DNA from: Branchiostoma floridae
Lineage: Eukaryota > Chordata > Leptocardii > Amphioxiformes > Branchiostomatidae
Reading direction: 5' to 3'
NCBI RefSeq assembly: GCF_000003815.2
Contig: NC_049986.1
Location: 6,070,868 to 6,134,867, forward strand
Length of the DNA: 64,000 nt
The notes beneath the pieces are model-generated. The model ran no database searches, had not been told where the DNA came from, and saw only the letters and a list, made by a program, of their open reading frames with translations. This document shows, in pieces, positions 27,001 through 36,771 of this stretch. The position numbers and the translations under genes are program-made. Numbering within the stretch: the first letter of the stretch is position 1; each line of letters opens with the position of its first letter.

Positions 27001-29555
27001 ACACTCTAAATCTCTTAGTCTGAATTTTGGAAAGAAGCGCAGTAGGAAAATTCTAAGTAACTCTACATATAATCGGTTTTGTTTTCTTTTGGAGTTAAAT
27101 TTGCATGTAAGCCCATAATTTAATGATAAATCTTCCTCTTCAGCGGATCTGCTCAGTTTCAATGACAAACGTACTGATTGCTACCTGGAACGTAAAGTTT
27201 TACCGTTTCAATCATATATATATATATATATAGTTGCGCATTGCGTGCACAACCGCTATTTGGCGTATGCAACTCCTCAGTCATGATCAGGATACCTCTT
27301 CAATTTCGATATCATCACTGTTACCGTTTGTTTATTCGCACAGGATACTGTAGAAGAATGGTTGGATCAGATCGGTTTGGAGCAGTACAACGACAAGTTT
27401 GTGTACGACGCTTATGACGTGGCCAGCCTGGTCAACTTGGAAGAGCAGCAGATCAGGGAGAACCTTGGAATCGTGAAGACTGGTGAGTATAGAACGTTGA
27501 CATCATGTGGCACAATTGACAGGGTGTTAAACCTAAAGCTCTGAGGTCCTTGGTTCAAAACCCTGATATGACTTGATGTAGTGCACTTTGGAAAGACACT
27601 TTATACGATTTTCCTCACTTCACTTACTATAATAAGTAAAGATGAGTACATGTACCTAGATTTGGCCATGGAACTTCCTTTAATACTTATTCAGCTATAG
27701 CTACTTACTGGCATTATCCCGAGTTGTTTGTACATATTATCATTCCAACGTTTGATGATTTCTACCTTTGTTATATCATTTTAATTGTATCATTCATTTT
27801 AATTCACTCTTTTGTATCCTGATTTTTTTTACAATCAGTTACCGATTGCAAGCTAAGTGAGGTGACTAATTTCCAACCAACCAAAATGATCAATACGTCA
27901 AAAGTAAACTAACTTGACAATCTTTGCTTATTCTGAATAGTTAATTTATAATTTTTCTGTCTTTTTTTTTAATTTTCAGCTCACGTCAAGCGTATGTTGG
28001 TAGCAATAAGTCATCTTCGACACCCTAGCGAAAGTAAGTGGAATTGCCTGTTTTCACTTCAATTTACAACACAATTTAGAAAACCGTATGTGTAGATAGT
28101 CCATTAAAACATTTATTAAAATCATATATTATGAATTGTTATAGCCTCGCACATGTGTTAAATCTAATAATTTTTTGTTTAGCCGATGAAATGATTGACC
28201 GGGTGAAGAAGGTGATCTCTGACAACGTCGAGTCCCGGAGAATGCAGGATCTTGATGAAGAGCACGTGAAATACCGAGAGTACAAGTAAGGATGGTGTAC
28301 AAAATTAGGACCTCCAATATAGCTCAAAGGACATAGACTTGCTACGTACCTACTGTGATTTTAACCCAGACGTTTTCAGCTAGGTCAATCACTCTAACCA
28401 CTATATTGCTTGTAGGCACTACATTTTAGGACATCGGTTCTACACAGTGTGCCATAGTTTAGGATCCGTCCAGATTCGAAACTGAATTTATTATTGGCAT
28501 ATAGTTACTTGTCTTATGGCCGTTGACTCTCCTGTTACAAAAATGCGACGTCGAGACCTACGGCATCAAAATCATGCCGTTTGACCGAGTTGTTAAGTTT
28601 TTTTTCTTCTCGATGTTTGAACCAGATTCTGGAACCGTGTCCGCGATGCTGCACTGAAGCAGGACTACGGAGTCTTCAACAACAACGTGGGTCTGAAAGA
28701 ACAACTGGTGGAGCTGCGGAACTCCTGGCTCATCGTGCTGTTCGTGTCCAACGCGCTGTGGCTCACCCTCATCCTCACACTGGCCTCTCAGGCCAACTTA
28801 CAGGTATGGTGGTATCTTCTGTTATGCGACAGTCCCATTTGTGAAGAGAGGGGGCCCCTTGAGTCTGCTTGTCTTAATTTTCTGGTGTAAACCTTTAGGT
28901 GGTATCTAACTGCACGTGAGGCAATGCGGTGTTAGAAAGATTATTCAACGAATTTAAAATAGGATAAAGAATATCGATACAAATTTGTGGGTTAAGAGCC
29001 CGGGGTACATCCCAACGACACGTGTCGAAATTGGGCTGTAACATTATATTTGTCCATAAGGCTGTTATACAAAGCTAATGGTGTATATAGTATCATAATT
29101 CATGACCGGTTCCAATAACCGAACGATTGAGTCCATGAATCTTGACAATTTTAATCCTACACGTAGCTTTGACTTCTTTATTCAAACGTTATTCATCAAA
29201 CCCACATTTTCCACCTTTCTCTTGTTCTTCAAATAAGGTCCTGGACACCAACCCACTCGGTCTTGTCTTCCTCGTCGTCTTCGGCTTCATCCTGATCATC
29301 CAGTTCTTGGCCATGTTAGTCCACCGCGCCTGGACAGTCGTCCACATGTTAGCCCGTATCCGCAACCTCTGGGAGAAACTCGACACGGAAGACACCGTGG
29401 GACAGAAGGGCGGGCAGGCGGGAACAACCTCCCGGATCCCTGACGCCATGCCGGCGACGTCCCGGAGAGGTTTTGACGACGCCATCTACCAGAACGAAGC
29501 CTTCGAGGGAGACGGAGAAAATCCTCCCGTGTACGAAAGCGTTAGTTCGTTTTAG
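1..29555 (+). CDS. CHS: Chitin synthase gene A (5'-truncated by window edge), discoidin + tandem SAM type
   Basis: Membrane GT2 enzyme that polymerises UDP-GlcNAc into chitin. Exons: 1-152, 5193-5370, 7406-7694, 8024-8304, 8692-8825, 9535-9666, 10330-10438, 10826-10978, 11691-11874, 12314-12435, 12786-12846, 14062-14231, 14718-14903, 15529-15673, 16146-16345, 16815-16982, 17422-17559, 17806-17923, 18263-18378, 18841-18952, 19868-20068, 20721-20799, 21309-21442, 21861-21953, 23513-23542, 23730-23774, 24185-24229, 25065-25150, 26568-26735, 27344-27482, 27980-28033, 28183-28285, 28626-28803, 29238-29555 (stop TAG). Every junction keeps phase and has GT-AG ends. The window encodes 1606 residues; the start codon lies upstream. 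The ATG at 15 is in another frame and is not the start: frame 1 matches gene B's first membrane segment. Key residues (window numbering): DAD 778-780, GEDRW 879-883, QRRRW 917-921, then WGTREG. NRT and NIT glycosylation sites between the first two helices place that loop outside the cytosol. The family call is firm; substrate and tissue role are inferred. Confidence 0.95.
500..4143 (-). mobile_element. CR1/L2-type non-LTR retrotransposon (LINE), antisense in intron 1 of gene A
   Basis: Reading the - strand from about 4140: a partial PHD-like Zn-finger (CRKC after a W-I-C motif), an AP endonuclease domain (HQNIRS, VTETLLD, GGGVALYIS, GDLNCD), then a reverse transcriptase (NYRPVSLL, QSGFRKKHSCETAL, CGVPQGSILGPLLF, LYADD) and a C-terminal region ending near 984. 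The 3' end at about 515 is a short repeat of aaactg units, as is common for CR1-like elements. Endonuclease and RT are in different frames, joined at a run of seven C at 3186-3192, so there is one apparent frameshift; otherwise the reading frame is open for about 3.2 kb. Possible target duplication near 500-510 and 4133-4143 (imperfect). The 5' end is probably truncated. Confidence 0.88.
5426..5642. repeat. (CT)n and (GT)n microsatellite, gene A intron 2
   Basis: About 40 bp of CT repeats is followed by nearly 180 bp of interrupted GT repeats. Long open frames here are low-complexity artefacts. It begins about 55 bp after the donor of exon 2. Confidence 0.95.
6169..6365. mobile_element. MITE-like foldback with 9-bp target duplication, gene A intron 2
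   Basis: Inverted ends tactctccaag / cttggagagta with imperfect arms of about 30 bp and a 130-bp AT-rich centre. The 9-bp sequence caaaatggc occurs directly outside both ends (6160-6168 and 6366-6374). A 9-bp duplication is typical of Mutator-like elements; that assignment is an inference from duplication length. Confidence 0.65.
6705..7010 (+). mobile_element. tRNA-derived SINE, gene A intron 2
   Basis: A tRNA-like head with a B-box-like ggctcgatccc near 6765 is followed by the body word gaaaggcacttaagacgact, shared with the SINE at 47340-47797. The body continues with a cgttaaagaccacgacccac stretch. Degenerate copy. Confidence 0.5.
8590..8690 (-). repeat. Dispersed ~95-bp repeat, copy abutting gene A exon 5 acceptor
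   Basis: Reading the - strand it begins gatttattgacattgtag and includes agacagcttagctgatattg. It ends one base from the intron's final ag, so it supplies the pyrimidine tract of this acceptor. Other copies: 20075-20170, 41052-41090 (partial), 54152-54260. Confidence 0.65.
8841..8988. repeat. TTCGCGG-type MITE copy 1, gene A intron 5
   Basis: Short element starting actgtactacagtaaatac with repeated gttcgcgg / gcgaac blocks in inverted orientation. Related copies lie at 11901-12069 and 41091-41540. No coding potential. Confidence 0.6.
10006..10275. repeat. (GACA)n tetranucleotide array, gene A intron 6
   Basis: About 270 bp of gaca/ggca units with scattered variants ends 55 bp before exon 7. 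The open frames through it are repeat artefacts. Confidence 0.95.
11901..12069. repeat. TTCGCGG-type MITE copy 2, gene A intron 9
   Basis: Begins tactgtaaatgcag and contains opposed blocks ggtggttttatgttcgcgg and its near-complement aaaaccaccgcgaac, giving a hairpin. It ends near aatgcattcaaagta. Starts about 26 bp after the donor of exon 9. Confidence 0.65.
13129..14026. mobile_element. Foldback element around assembly gap, gene A intron 11
   Basis: Perfect 26-bp inverted termini (13129-13154 and 14001-14026) start taacatgcattggcataata. The interior includes the 100-N gap, so the true length is unknown. The right end lies 35 bp before exon 12. Confidence 0.65.
13836..13935. other. Assembly gap (100 N)
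   Basis: Run of N inside gene A intron 11, within a foldback element. Confidence 1.
14062..15673 (+). other. Gene A: discoidin (F5/8 type C) domain cassette, exons 12-14
   Basis: The three exons total 501 nt (167 codons). They begin NPLGMSSGAI..D..IEASS and RARLN, continue YIEVDLSEPMAVTGLVVQG and EWVKSFEIRY, and end TRYLRIYPL and SMRFEILG, the usual order of blocks in a discoidin domain. The introns on both sides are phase 1 and the cassette length is a multiple of three, so it is a symmetric 1-1 module. The two cysteines that normally close the domain are absent: the start reads ANYNPLG and the end EILGHH. Confidence 0.9.
15088..15396. repeat. 22-bp minisatellite, gene A intron 13
   Basis: About 14 tandem units of 22 bp with core catgtagtgaaa preceded by cgacttctgc-type sequence; units differ at several bases, so the array is old. 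It ends about 130 bp before exon 14. Confidence 0.9.
15726..15755 (+). repeat. G-run tract able to form a G-quadruplex, gene A intron 14
   Basis: Several runs of four to five G separated by single T bases lie on the transcribed-sense strand about 55 bp after the exon 14 donor. The pattern fits the general quadruplex rule; no activity is shown. Confidence 0.7.
19496..19810. mobile_element. Foldback (MITE-like) element just before gene A exon 21
   Basis: Inverted arms of about 80 bp (19496-19577 and 19727-19810) start ttatagaaatagct and contain attaatatagggactta. The right end is only 57 bp upstream of the first base of exon 21, so the element may affect the branch-point region of that intron. 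No coding potential. Confidence 0.75.
20075..20170 (+). repeat. Dispersed ~95-bp repeat, copy right after gene A exon 21 donor
   Basis: Begins gattttagatttattgaaa six bases after the end of exon 21 and contains cagacagcttagctgatatt, the same unit as at 8590-8690 in the opposite orientation. Confidence 0.65.
22056..22990. mobile_element. Mariner-like non-autonomous foldback element (935 bp), gene A intron 24
   Basis: The ends begin cgagggcggttcaaaaagta and are inverted copies of each other for about 140 bp with few mismatches. Both ends abut TA (22054-22055 and 22991-22992), the target duplication of Tc1/mariner elements. No transposase ORF is present in the interior, so mobility would depend on an autonomous relative. 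The terminal sequence resembles mariner ends as I remember them; the subfamily is not fixed. Confidence 0.8.
24600..24883 (+). mobile_element. Probable LINE 3' tail in gene A intron 27
   Basis: About 280 bp of T-rich sequence with no reading frame ends in a ggggctacct block and an aaataaatagataaat simple-sequence tail, the usual shape of a CR1-like 3' terminus. No coding part remains, so this is a weak call based on form only. Confidence 0.4.
25489..26280 (+). mobile_element. 5'-truncated L1/Tx1-like LINE fragment in intron 28 of gene A
   Basis: The 3' end of an L1/Tx1-like ORF is readable (IPWIDRTIYFTT, FMYKLLHRILP, CNTC...EEH), followed by a stop at 26217-26219 and a poly(A) run near 26270-26279. 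The 11-bp sequence aaacattatca occurs at 25478-25488 and again at 26277-26287, just after the poly(A), which is a target-site duplication. The element sits about 340 bp after exon 28 and 290 bp before exon 29, in the same orientation as the gene. Confidence 0.75.
27505..27690 (+). mobile_element. Degenerate tRNA-derived SINE, gene A intron 30
   Basis: B-box-like ggttcaaaaccc near 27552, then ggaaagacactttatacgat and ttcctcacttcactt, matching the body of the SINE family seen at 47340-47797. Begins about 20 bp after the donor of exon 30. Confidence 0.45.
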
Positions 29556-30512
29556 TTTGGGTTATAAACCAGGTGGCTTTTAAAAACGCCCCTAGCTAAT
29601 ATTCATTTACCCTGTTTAAGATAGATGAAGAAACAACAACTAGTTCGATACAATTCCTAATATCAATGTTTCTATAAGGCCACACCAAGTACATTTTTTT
29701 GAAAGCATTACTTGTTCTCACTTGCCTTTTTTTGCATATCCAAAATTTTACAAGCAAATCACGTCACTTCACATCAATTGCTAAACAAACTAGACCGTAG
29801 ATTTTGCTTTGAGACCATCTAATCAAAATAGAACAGATTGAGATTTGAATTCGGTATTTAAGTGCTAGTAAAAACGTGCATTTTTATGGACAAAGTTAAC
29901 TTTAATAAGATTGTTAAAACATATTGTCCATCGGATATCTGATTATAAAAGCTACCAAAAAATACGCATATGTAAGCAATAGGCTGTTTATCAATCCATT
30001 TTCACAAATATACACCATTGTATTAAAGCCTAACGGTAACGGAGGGCCGATTTATAAATTTCAAAGAACGCTGTTAATTATAAGTATCTTTGTTCCTTTC
30101 GAATCTTTCACCATAGATGCCTTAATTAGATATCTTATTGCATACATTATGTGTTCAGGGATAGGAGTGGCAATGGTTTACAAAGTAAAACACTAATAGT
30201 TCCATTGGGTAAAATGACATGTTTGACAATTTGTAACATAACGTAATTGTGAGGTAATTCTCAACAAATTCTTTGGTACTACAATGACCATAGTATGACT
30301 TGATTCATTTGGCTGCGTTATCTAAAATACATGCTAAAACCAACTAGCCGACAGCTATCATTAAAACTGGCTCTGGGTATTGCACAATAGATATTTTGTG
30401 TTACTCAATACACATAAAACCAGAGTATATGTCCAGATTGTATATCAAGACAACACAGATGTTGCTATCTGTATAAAATTCCAAATAAAGAAGATACTTA
30501 TAATGATAAGTC
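29556..30512. other. Convergent 3' region between gene A and the UGT
   Basis: About 950 bp of AT-rich sequence between the stop codons of two converging genes. The only clear + strand AATAAA is at 30484-30489, very close to the UGT stop, so the two 3' UTRs may overlap. I see no clear poly(A) signal for the UGT on the - strand and no coding sequence. Confidence 0.6.
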
Positions 30513-33500
30513 TCACTTGTTTTTCTTGTCCCTTTCTTTTTGTTGCTTTTCTTTTATCTTTCTGTACATCAGGCGACAAGCACACACCGACGCACCCAAC
30601 ACGGCGGCTAGGGTCGATACACAGAAAGCCATGACGTCAAGAAGAAAGTATTGGTAGAAGGGCATCTTGTTAGCGCGCGTGCGCAGGTGTGGCAGTCCGT
30701 CATGCTTGATGACGTGTTCTATCCACCACATGGTGAGGTTTAGGGGTGGTACCGGCTGGTCCGACATGATTCTCCCGGCACGCTCCACGTTCGCTTTGTA
30801 ACTACGATAAGAAAAAAGTAAAATAGCAAAGTTTAGATTGTAGCTTGTTTATTAGGTAACGGTAGTTAACCGTTGTCGGCGCAGTAACAGATATCCATTA
30901 CTAAAAATGCATGGTATTTAGGAAAATAAAGGGATAGCTGCAAGTTTTTTTAAATATTAGCAATCTAAAATCACCGTAAGTTGACTCGATATAAATAACC
31001 TTTTTTACCTAATGTCCGTGATGAAATTGTACATTTTGCAAACGGTCCAAGTCATATCACAAACTGATCTTAGACCATATCCATAGCGATTCATTACTTT
31101 TTTTCAGGGGATAACAAGAAGCAGTTTAAGTGTGTAACAAAACAACATTTCAATTACGAATATACGACGAACAATATAGATGATCGAAAGAAAAAAATTA
31201 CATCAACTTGGGTTGAAAAAGTCAAAAGCTCTATTTCTTTTTCACCTACACCATAAACGCTACCGTGTGAACAGATAGTGCCGGAGTTGGTTGTATACAA
31301 TGTGCGTAAAATGGTGACAACAATTTATACCGGGCGACAACCGTTTAGAAGACGGAATTTAGCGGCCATGTTCACACAGAGGTTCCAGAATACCGCCACC
31401 ATACCTGTCTGTTGACAAGACGTGCTGAATTGTATGTAGCAGCTTCTCTGTTGTCATGGTAGTGATGTCCAGTTGAACGCCGTAACCGTGGTACACAGCC
31501 CTAGCGGTGTTGTCGCGAAGTTCAGATGAGATCGGGAGTGTCACGAGTACCATGGGCACGCCGTGGTACACGGACTCGTATATGCCATTGGTCCCGCCGT
31601 GGTTGATGAAGAGCTTCATCTTCTTGTGTGCTACGAAAGAGTCAAACAAAAAGTACAGTTTTACAGATATGTTAGAAACGCTAGAATGAACGTCGCGTAT
31701 AGAAGTGATCGTTGTTATTGTTTATATTATGGTATTGGACGGCTGCTGCGTACCAGGACGTCAGCAGATTGGATTCATTTACTGGTTATATGTAAATCAG
31801 TATTTGGGAAAACAACTTCTTTTTGTCTACCGCTGCGTCACAGTGACTTCATCGCGATCGCTCGTTTTTAACGCTGTTGTATGGTATGGTTTAATACCAT
31901 AGTATGGTAACTATAGTAGACAACACGCCGTAGGGCTCGAAATTCATTTTTGGGATAAGGTGCACTGGTGCACCAAGCTTAAAACTTTGGGTGCACCAAA
32001 AAAACTTTGGGTGCACCACTTAAATTTAAGTAATAACCTAATAATAAAACTTAGTTACAAGTTATCAAATTCTTAAACAAGTACTTTGACAGACACTTTT
32101 ATCATTTTTCTAACACTTAGATGTCATGAATATGATGTATACTAGTATACTTTGATATCTTTACATAGTATTACATAGACGTAAGAAAATATTTGGGACC
32201 CACAGAAAATAATTGGGTGCACAGCTCCAATATTGGGTGCACCTGGGTGCACATGTACCCATTATTTTGAGCCCTGACACGGTGTGTTCCGTATCCCCAG
32301 AGGCTCTATTCCGACCGCGGGTAGGATTGACAGATATCTATCTGCCGCTTAAAGACTTAAAATTATGACCCGCGGGATGTTCGGAAATGTGATATCAAAA
32401 CCATAAATTCCACTGCAATGCCGTAAAAAGCTGCTTGGAGACTCATTGGAAGAAGTCGAATTTACGTAGTAGATTACGACTATTGTAGATTCATTGTATA
32501 TATTTCATGTATCTTTGCTGTGACCTGTACTGAACCCAGTGGGTATGTAAGTACAATGAAGGTCTTCATTCATTATCAATCATTATATTTTTTCAGCCCC
32601 ACTATTCACATACAAGTACTAAGTATCCACTCACAACTTCTATTGTTAAGCTCTCTGAACGAAAATAGAACTACATAGAAAATAACATTGATAGTTATTT
32701 TTTGGAAAATATCATTTTGAAATTTTGCTCAGCCACCCTGATATACTACCTTAAGTAAAAGGAACTAACTGCTCCAAAAGTATAGCTCTCTTGACAAAGG
32801 CAGTAACATTAATTGCTAAAACGATGTCGCAAAACAAAACAAAACAAAACAAAATAAAGCAAAAATCACTTACCCAGCAGGTCGTTTTGCGGTACCCATT
32901 TCATCGCTTTGACGTTGGGAGGAAAGTTCTGACTGTCACGGTCACTATCTGAGCCCATTTTCCAGATAACCTTCTGTGGCAGTCTTGCGAAGACTTCCAG
33001 GAAGATTTGTGCGATTCTATCAGGCATGGACGCTGTTATGGAGCCCAAACTGAATAAAATCACTCCCGGATCTCCAGATGATTGCATGAAATCTTCCAGG
33101 TCCTAAACACAGTAACATATCAATGAGTGATTAATGATATGTACAATAAAGGTCTTTCATTCAATGATAGGAATTTTCATTTTTGACACGTGCAACTTAG
33201 TTTTTCTTTAAACAAGCAGATACTAACTAAAGACTTGTTTAAAGTAGGTGATGTATTTCATAAGTTTAATTGGCAATAAAAACTTCAAGATCGTGAAAAC
33301 TAGAAAAAAATTTTAAAAAAGGTTTCCTTAATCATTTTGAAAGGGTTATGATTAAGATCTGATGTCTATGGCAATGGAACTGATCGATAGAAACGAGAAG
33401 CTTTATTTAAAGTTCGAAAGGACCGGTGACATTTGTCGCCCGATCGTCATGCGGCGGTTAACTGAAGTCATTCTTGAAAGACTAGTAACCGTGCATGCAT

Positions 33501-35081
33501 ATACATGTATCGTGCGACTTTCAGCTTCCTTCTCACAAGAAAAGTTAGCTAACGATTCTACAACATGGAAATCGTACGACAACTACGACAAATTTAAATC
33601 AAAGTCTGTTCACCCGTAAACTTGTTGTTAGTCCAGCTTGTTCTTGCGGTTATCCATGTGAAAGTATCAGTCATTTCATGTTACACTGCCCTAACTACAA
33701 TCATCAGAGATCTTCCCTCTTCGGCAATTTGAGAAGACTGGTAGGTTTTGATATGGACAATCTATCCGACGACAATTTAGTACAATTGCTTTTAAATGGA
33801 TCTTCTTTTCTGTCCTCTGCAGACAACTCCAAAATATTAATGTTTGTGCAGGCTTTCTTAATAGATACCAATCGCTTCAAAAATGACTAAACATCATCCT
33901 ACCAGTCTTAAGGGACTTAGTTAATCATCATATTCTCAGTTTATATCTTTGAATCTTCATTTGTTGTTTTTGCTTCAGTGCTTTGCCTACTTGTTTTTTT
34001 GTTATCTTGTTTTGTTATCTTGTATTTATTTATCCATGTATTTGTATTCTTTTGCGGTGGCGGCATGAATATAAGTCACGACTTGAGTGTGCCGTCACCA
34101 TGTCTTGTAAATATATGTTGCAAAAAAAAAAAAAAAAAAAAACTACGACAAATTCAATCGCGCCGTAAATTGCTCAAAGGAGTCTAACAACTCACGTTTA
34201 TCATAACCACTTACCTGTGACAGGGGTTTCGGCTCGGCCAAATTAAAAGCTGCCACATTGACGACGTTTGGCATGGTCGGACGAGTAAACTCCAAAGTGA
34301 AGTCCGCAAGGGACAACCAAAGATCGGTATCGGCTACGATCTCTTCCGTGCTAGTGTCGTTAGAAATGTACTTGTGCACGGTGTAGTCAAAAGGGGAAAA
34401 TAGTCTGTGGTGGTGAACGTATTTTGAGACAAGGTAGAAGAGAGTGTTTTGCACTCTCTGCATAAATGTCATTTCTGACGTAAAACCACTGGGTGAGATC
34501 GGATAGTAAGCTACAGGCAAAGGGTTGCCTGCGCTGTGCAGAAAAGAAAAGGTCGGGATGTAGATTACAGCGGACGGTATTTCAAGATACCGCGCCAAAA
34601 CTGCTCCGCATGGAAGCTCAGCGGGACTCCATAGCACCATGTTGTACTTCTCGGCCTCGGTAGTTTTTGTCTCTAAGTGATGTAGCAAGGCTTCGCAACT
34701 TTTGCTGGCTGCGTTGACGAGGTCTTCCAACGCCTGTAACGTGTTGTCGTATCCAACCTCCCAGTAATGATTTTGAAATGCAAGGCCTGCTTCTAACATT
34801 CCGGGGGTACACTGAGCTCCTTCATACGTTAGCTTGTCCTCAGTCGGTGTGCTGTGCAGGTGTTGGAGTACGTCATTGGGCATCAAGACCGTGACGGAGT
34901 GCCCTCTAGCAGATAACGCACGCCCTGCAGCCCGAAGGGTTAACCAGGTGCTGTGTGGTGTCTGACTCACGATAAGAATGTTCGCGGCTTGTTTTGTTGT
35001 ATTGCAAGATACTTGCAATTGTAGAACAAAACACAAAGAGAGCAGGAAAATTATGTCATTTGGGGACCAAATCATGGTTAT
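30513..35081 (-). CDS. UGT: UDP-glycosyltransferase (UGT family, GT1), possibly catalytically altered
   Basis: Four coding exons on the - strand: 35081-34215 (coding from ATG at 35075), 33102-32874, 31630-31405, 30801-30513. The coding total of 1605 nt gives 534 aa, the usual length of an animal UGT. The ATG at 35075 follows an acceptor (ccaacag) by six bases, so a 5' non-coding exon probably lies upstream. Residues 1-24 form a signal peptide, HGGTNG is at 374-379, and a C-terminal helix is followed by a basic tail ending KKNK, an ER-retrieval motif of KKXX type. UGTs transfer sugar from UDP-sugars to small lipophilic acceptors in the ER lumen. The usual catalytic His before Trp is T43 (H41 nearby), the usual Asp four residues before PCG is P151, and the donor Asp-Gln pair reads E400-L401. 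It may therefore use another donor or be a pseudoenzyme. Confidence 0.88.
31930..32275. repeat. gggtgcacc-rich foldback repeat, UGT intron 2
   Basis: Starts agggctcgaaattcat and ends cattattttgagccct, which are inverted to each other. Inside, gggtgcacc-type words recur several times in each arm. No coding potential. Confidence 0.5.
32829..32858. repeat. (AAAAC)n microsatellite, UGT intron 2
   Basis: Five to six aaaac units lie just downstream, in UGT sense, of the donor of UGT exon 2. Confidence 0.85.
33596..34140 (+). mobile_element. 5'-truncated LINE tail with target-site duplication, UGT intron 1
   Basis: The C-terminal motif LHCPNYNHQR of a non-LTR element is readable, then a stop at 33888-33890, about 230 bp of 3' UTR and a poly(A) run ending at 34140. 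The 14-bp sequence aactacgacaaatt at 33582-33595 is repeated exactly at 34141-34154, so the insertion limits are well fixed. It lies opposite in orientation to the UGT gene, 60-75 bp from the donor of UGT exon 1. Confidence 0.8.
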
Positions 35082-36671
35082 CTGTTGGAGAAAGATGGAG
35101 AAATGTTTGGTTAAAAATAGAATTTGACACTCTATCAAACCTCCCTAATGGCTTGGCGTTGGTTCGCGATCTTGAACGGTGGATATTGGTTCCCTAATGA
35201 CGGGAAAAGGAAGTTTGCCGAGGAAGAGAGTTTGCCATGGAAAGAAATTTGTAATGTCTTCGCCAACGTTGAAAATCAGCGCCCTCGCGCTACCGCCCCC
35301 CTTCAAAAAACAACAACAACAAAACAGCCCCCTTCAAAGACAACTACGGAGGCTATGACTCCAGTGCGTTCATGAAGCCCCCCCCAAAAAACGTTAAAAG
35401 ATTAAAAGCCCACTGATTGACTGAGCAAAACCTTACCGTTGTGGGTCAGTGCCCGCGAGATCTGTTGTTGTAACACACCAGTGAATGCACTTGGGGGGGG
35501 GGGGGTGTTGTTGTTTAGAAAACACTACAAGCACCAACAAAATCGAGCATAAAAACAACCCATGCAAACGTTCCCTTGTTTGTTCGTTTGCTGTTGCTTA
35601 TAGACTTCTCTGTCCAAAACAGTCGCTACAATACCTACGTTTTACGGATAACTACCTTTATGTTATCTGTAGAAACAAACAATAGACATATGCATGTTTG
35701 GGACATCTTGTTTAACCAATACTAGTACATGGGAGGGGGGGGGGCAGTTACGGTATATACTAGTAATTCTATTCTAAAGTATACGCAAAATGTGTCACTA
35801 TCTTAAGCCTCAAACCTTCAAAACTTACCCCGAATAGTATCCTGTTCTGTCAACTGCCAACAAACGCATTTTTGAAGGAACTCTATACGGCCCCTTTCAA
35901 AGCCATTGGATTGTGTTCCAGCTGGTCGGATGATTCCACTATTTCCGGGGGGTGCGGAAACTATTGCTAATTTGTCACCCACTGTACTATGTTCACATGT
36001 GACCTTGACATCAAGTTGGCTTGTGTGGAACCTGAAATAAAAGTCTTGCATCTAGGCTATTGCCAATTTCAACCCTCCCTCTGACGCGATGAAACGGAAA
36101 GGTAGAAAGGTCACAGTTTGCAACAGTCATTTGAATACCACCAAGAAACATGTTGAACAACTTGTGCAACTGACATTTCAAAGTTTACGTGACAGGTCGT
36201 AAAAGACCGACCCCTTTGCTCAGAGTAAGCAACGGAAAAGTTTAACAAAGAAATCATATGTGGGGTATGATTTTATGTAGAGAAGCAAACGGTTGTTTTA
36301 AAAAGAGAGAGACGTACAGAGGGGTTGTGTCACAATTCTAAAAAACTCCGCACGAACGATGGCCATAAAACTGTGTGTTTACAAACGCGTTGAATGACAA
36401 ATGTACAGCAACTTCTTTGTTTGTTGGTATCTCTTGCACAAATGTATTTGCCTTTAGGCAGGCAAATTGTTGCTATCACCTCGATGTGGCCTGACTAGCA
36501 TAACATAGGCATATGTAGAAAAGAGCTCTAAAGGCATATCATAGAGCTCTCTTCTTAAATACATAGCGTGTACTTTTAATTTGCATCATGTACGAGGCCA
36601 ATCGCTTGGCATCTACCATCCATTGGAATTTAGTCATGTCATACCCGAACCGCTGCAGGGGCCACCAAAAA

Positions 36672-36771
36672 NNNNNNNNNNNNNNNNNNNNNNNNNNNNN
36701 NNNNNNNNNNNNNNNNNNNNNNNNNNNNNNNNNNNNNNNNNNNNNNNNNNNNNNNNNNNNNNNNNNNNNNN
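36672..36771. other. Assembly gap (100 N)
   Basis: Run of N in the intergenic region between the UGT and gene B. Confidence 1.

Larger units (their letters stand above)
25065..29555 (+). other. Gene A: tandem SAM domains, last two membrane helices and tyrosine tail (exons 28-34)
   Basis: SAM1 runs across exons 28-29 (MWLPDKM...KYAQKFLDHGYDD...DLEFIGV...ILRQIDKL). SAM2 runs across exons 30-31 (VEEWLDQIGLEQYNDKF...IRENLGI...HVKRMLVAISHL). Exon 33 has LRNSW followed by a hydrophobic helix, and exon 34 NPLGLVF with another helix and HRAW, the usual C-terminal pair of animal chitin synthases. After it come about 80 polar residues with IYQN and VYES, ending VSSF. SAM domains usually mediate self-association or scaffold binding; the tail tyrosines look like SH2-type sites, which is inference. 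Confidence 0.88.

Noticed and set aside
35818-36051. - strand open frame upstream of the UGT as an extra UGT exon
   Set aside because: No homology to UGT and the coding sequence is already complete; a non-coding 5' exon may lie anywhere upstream.
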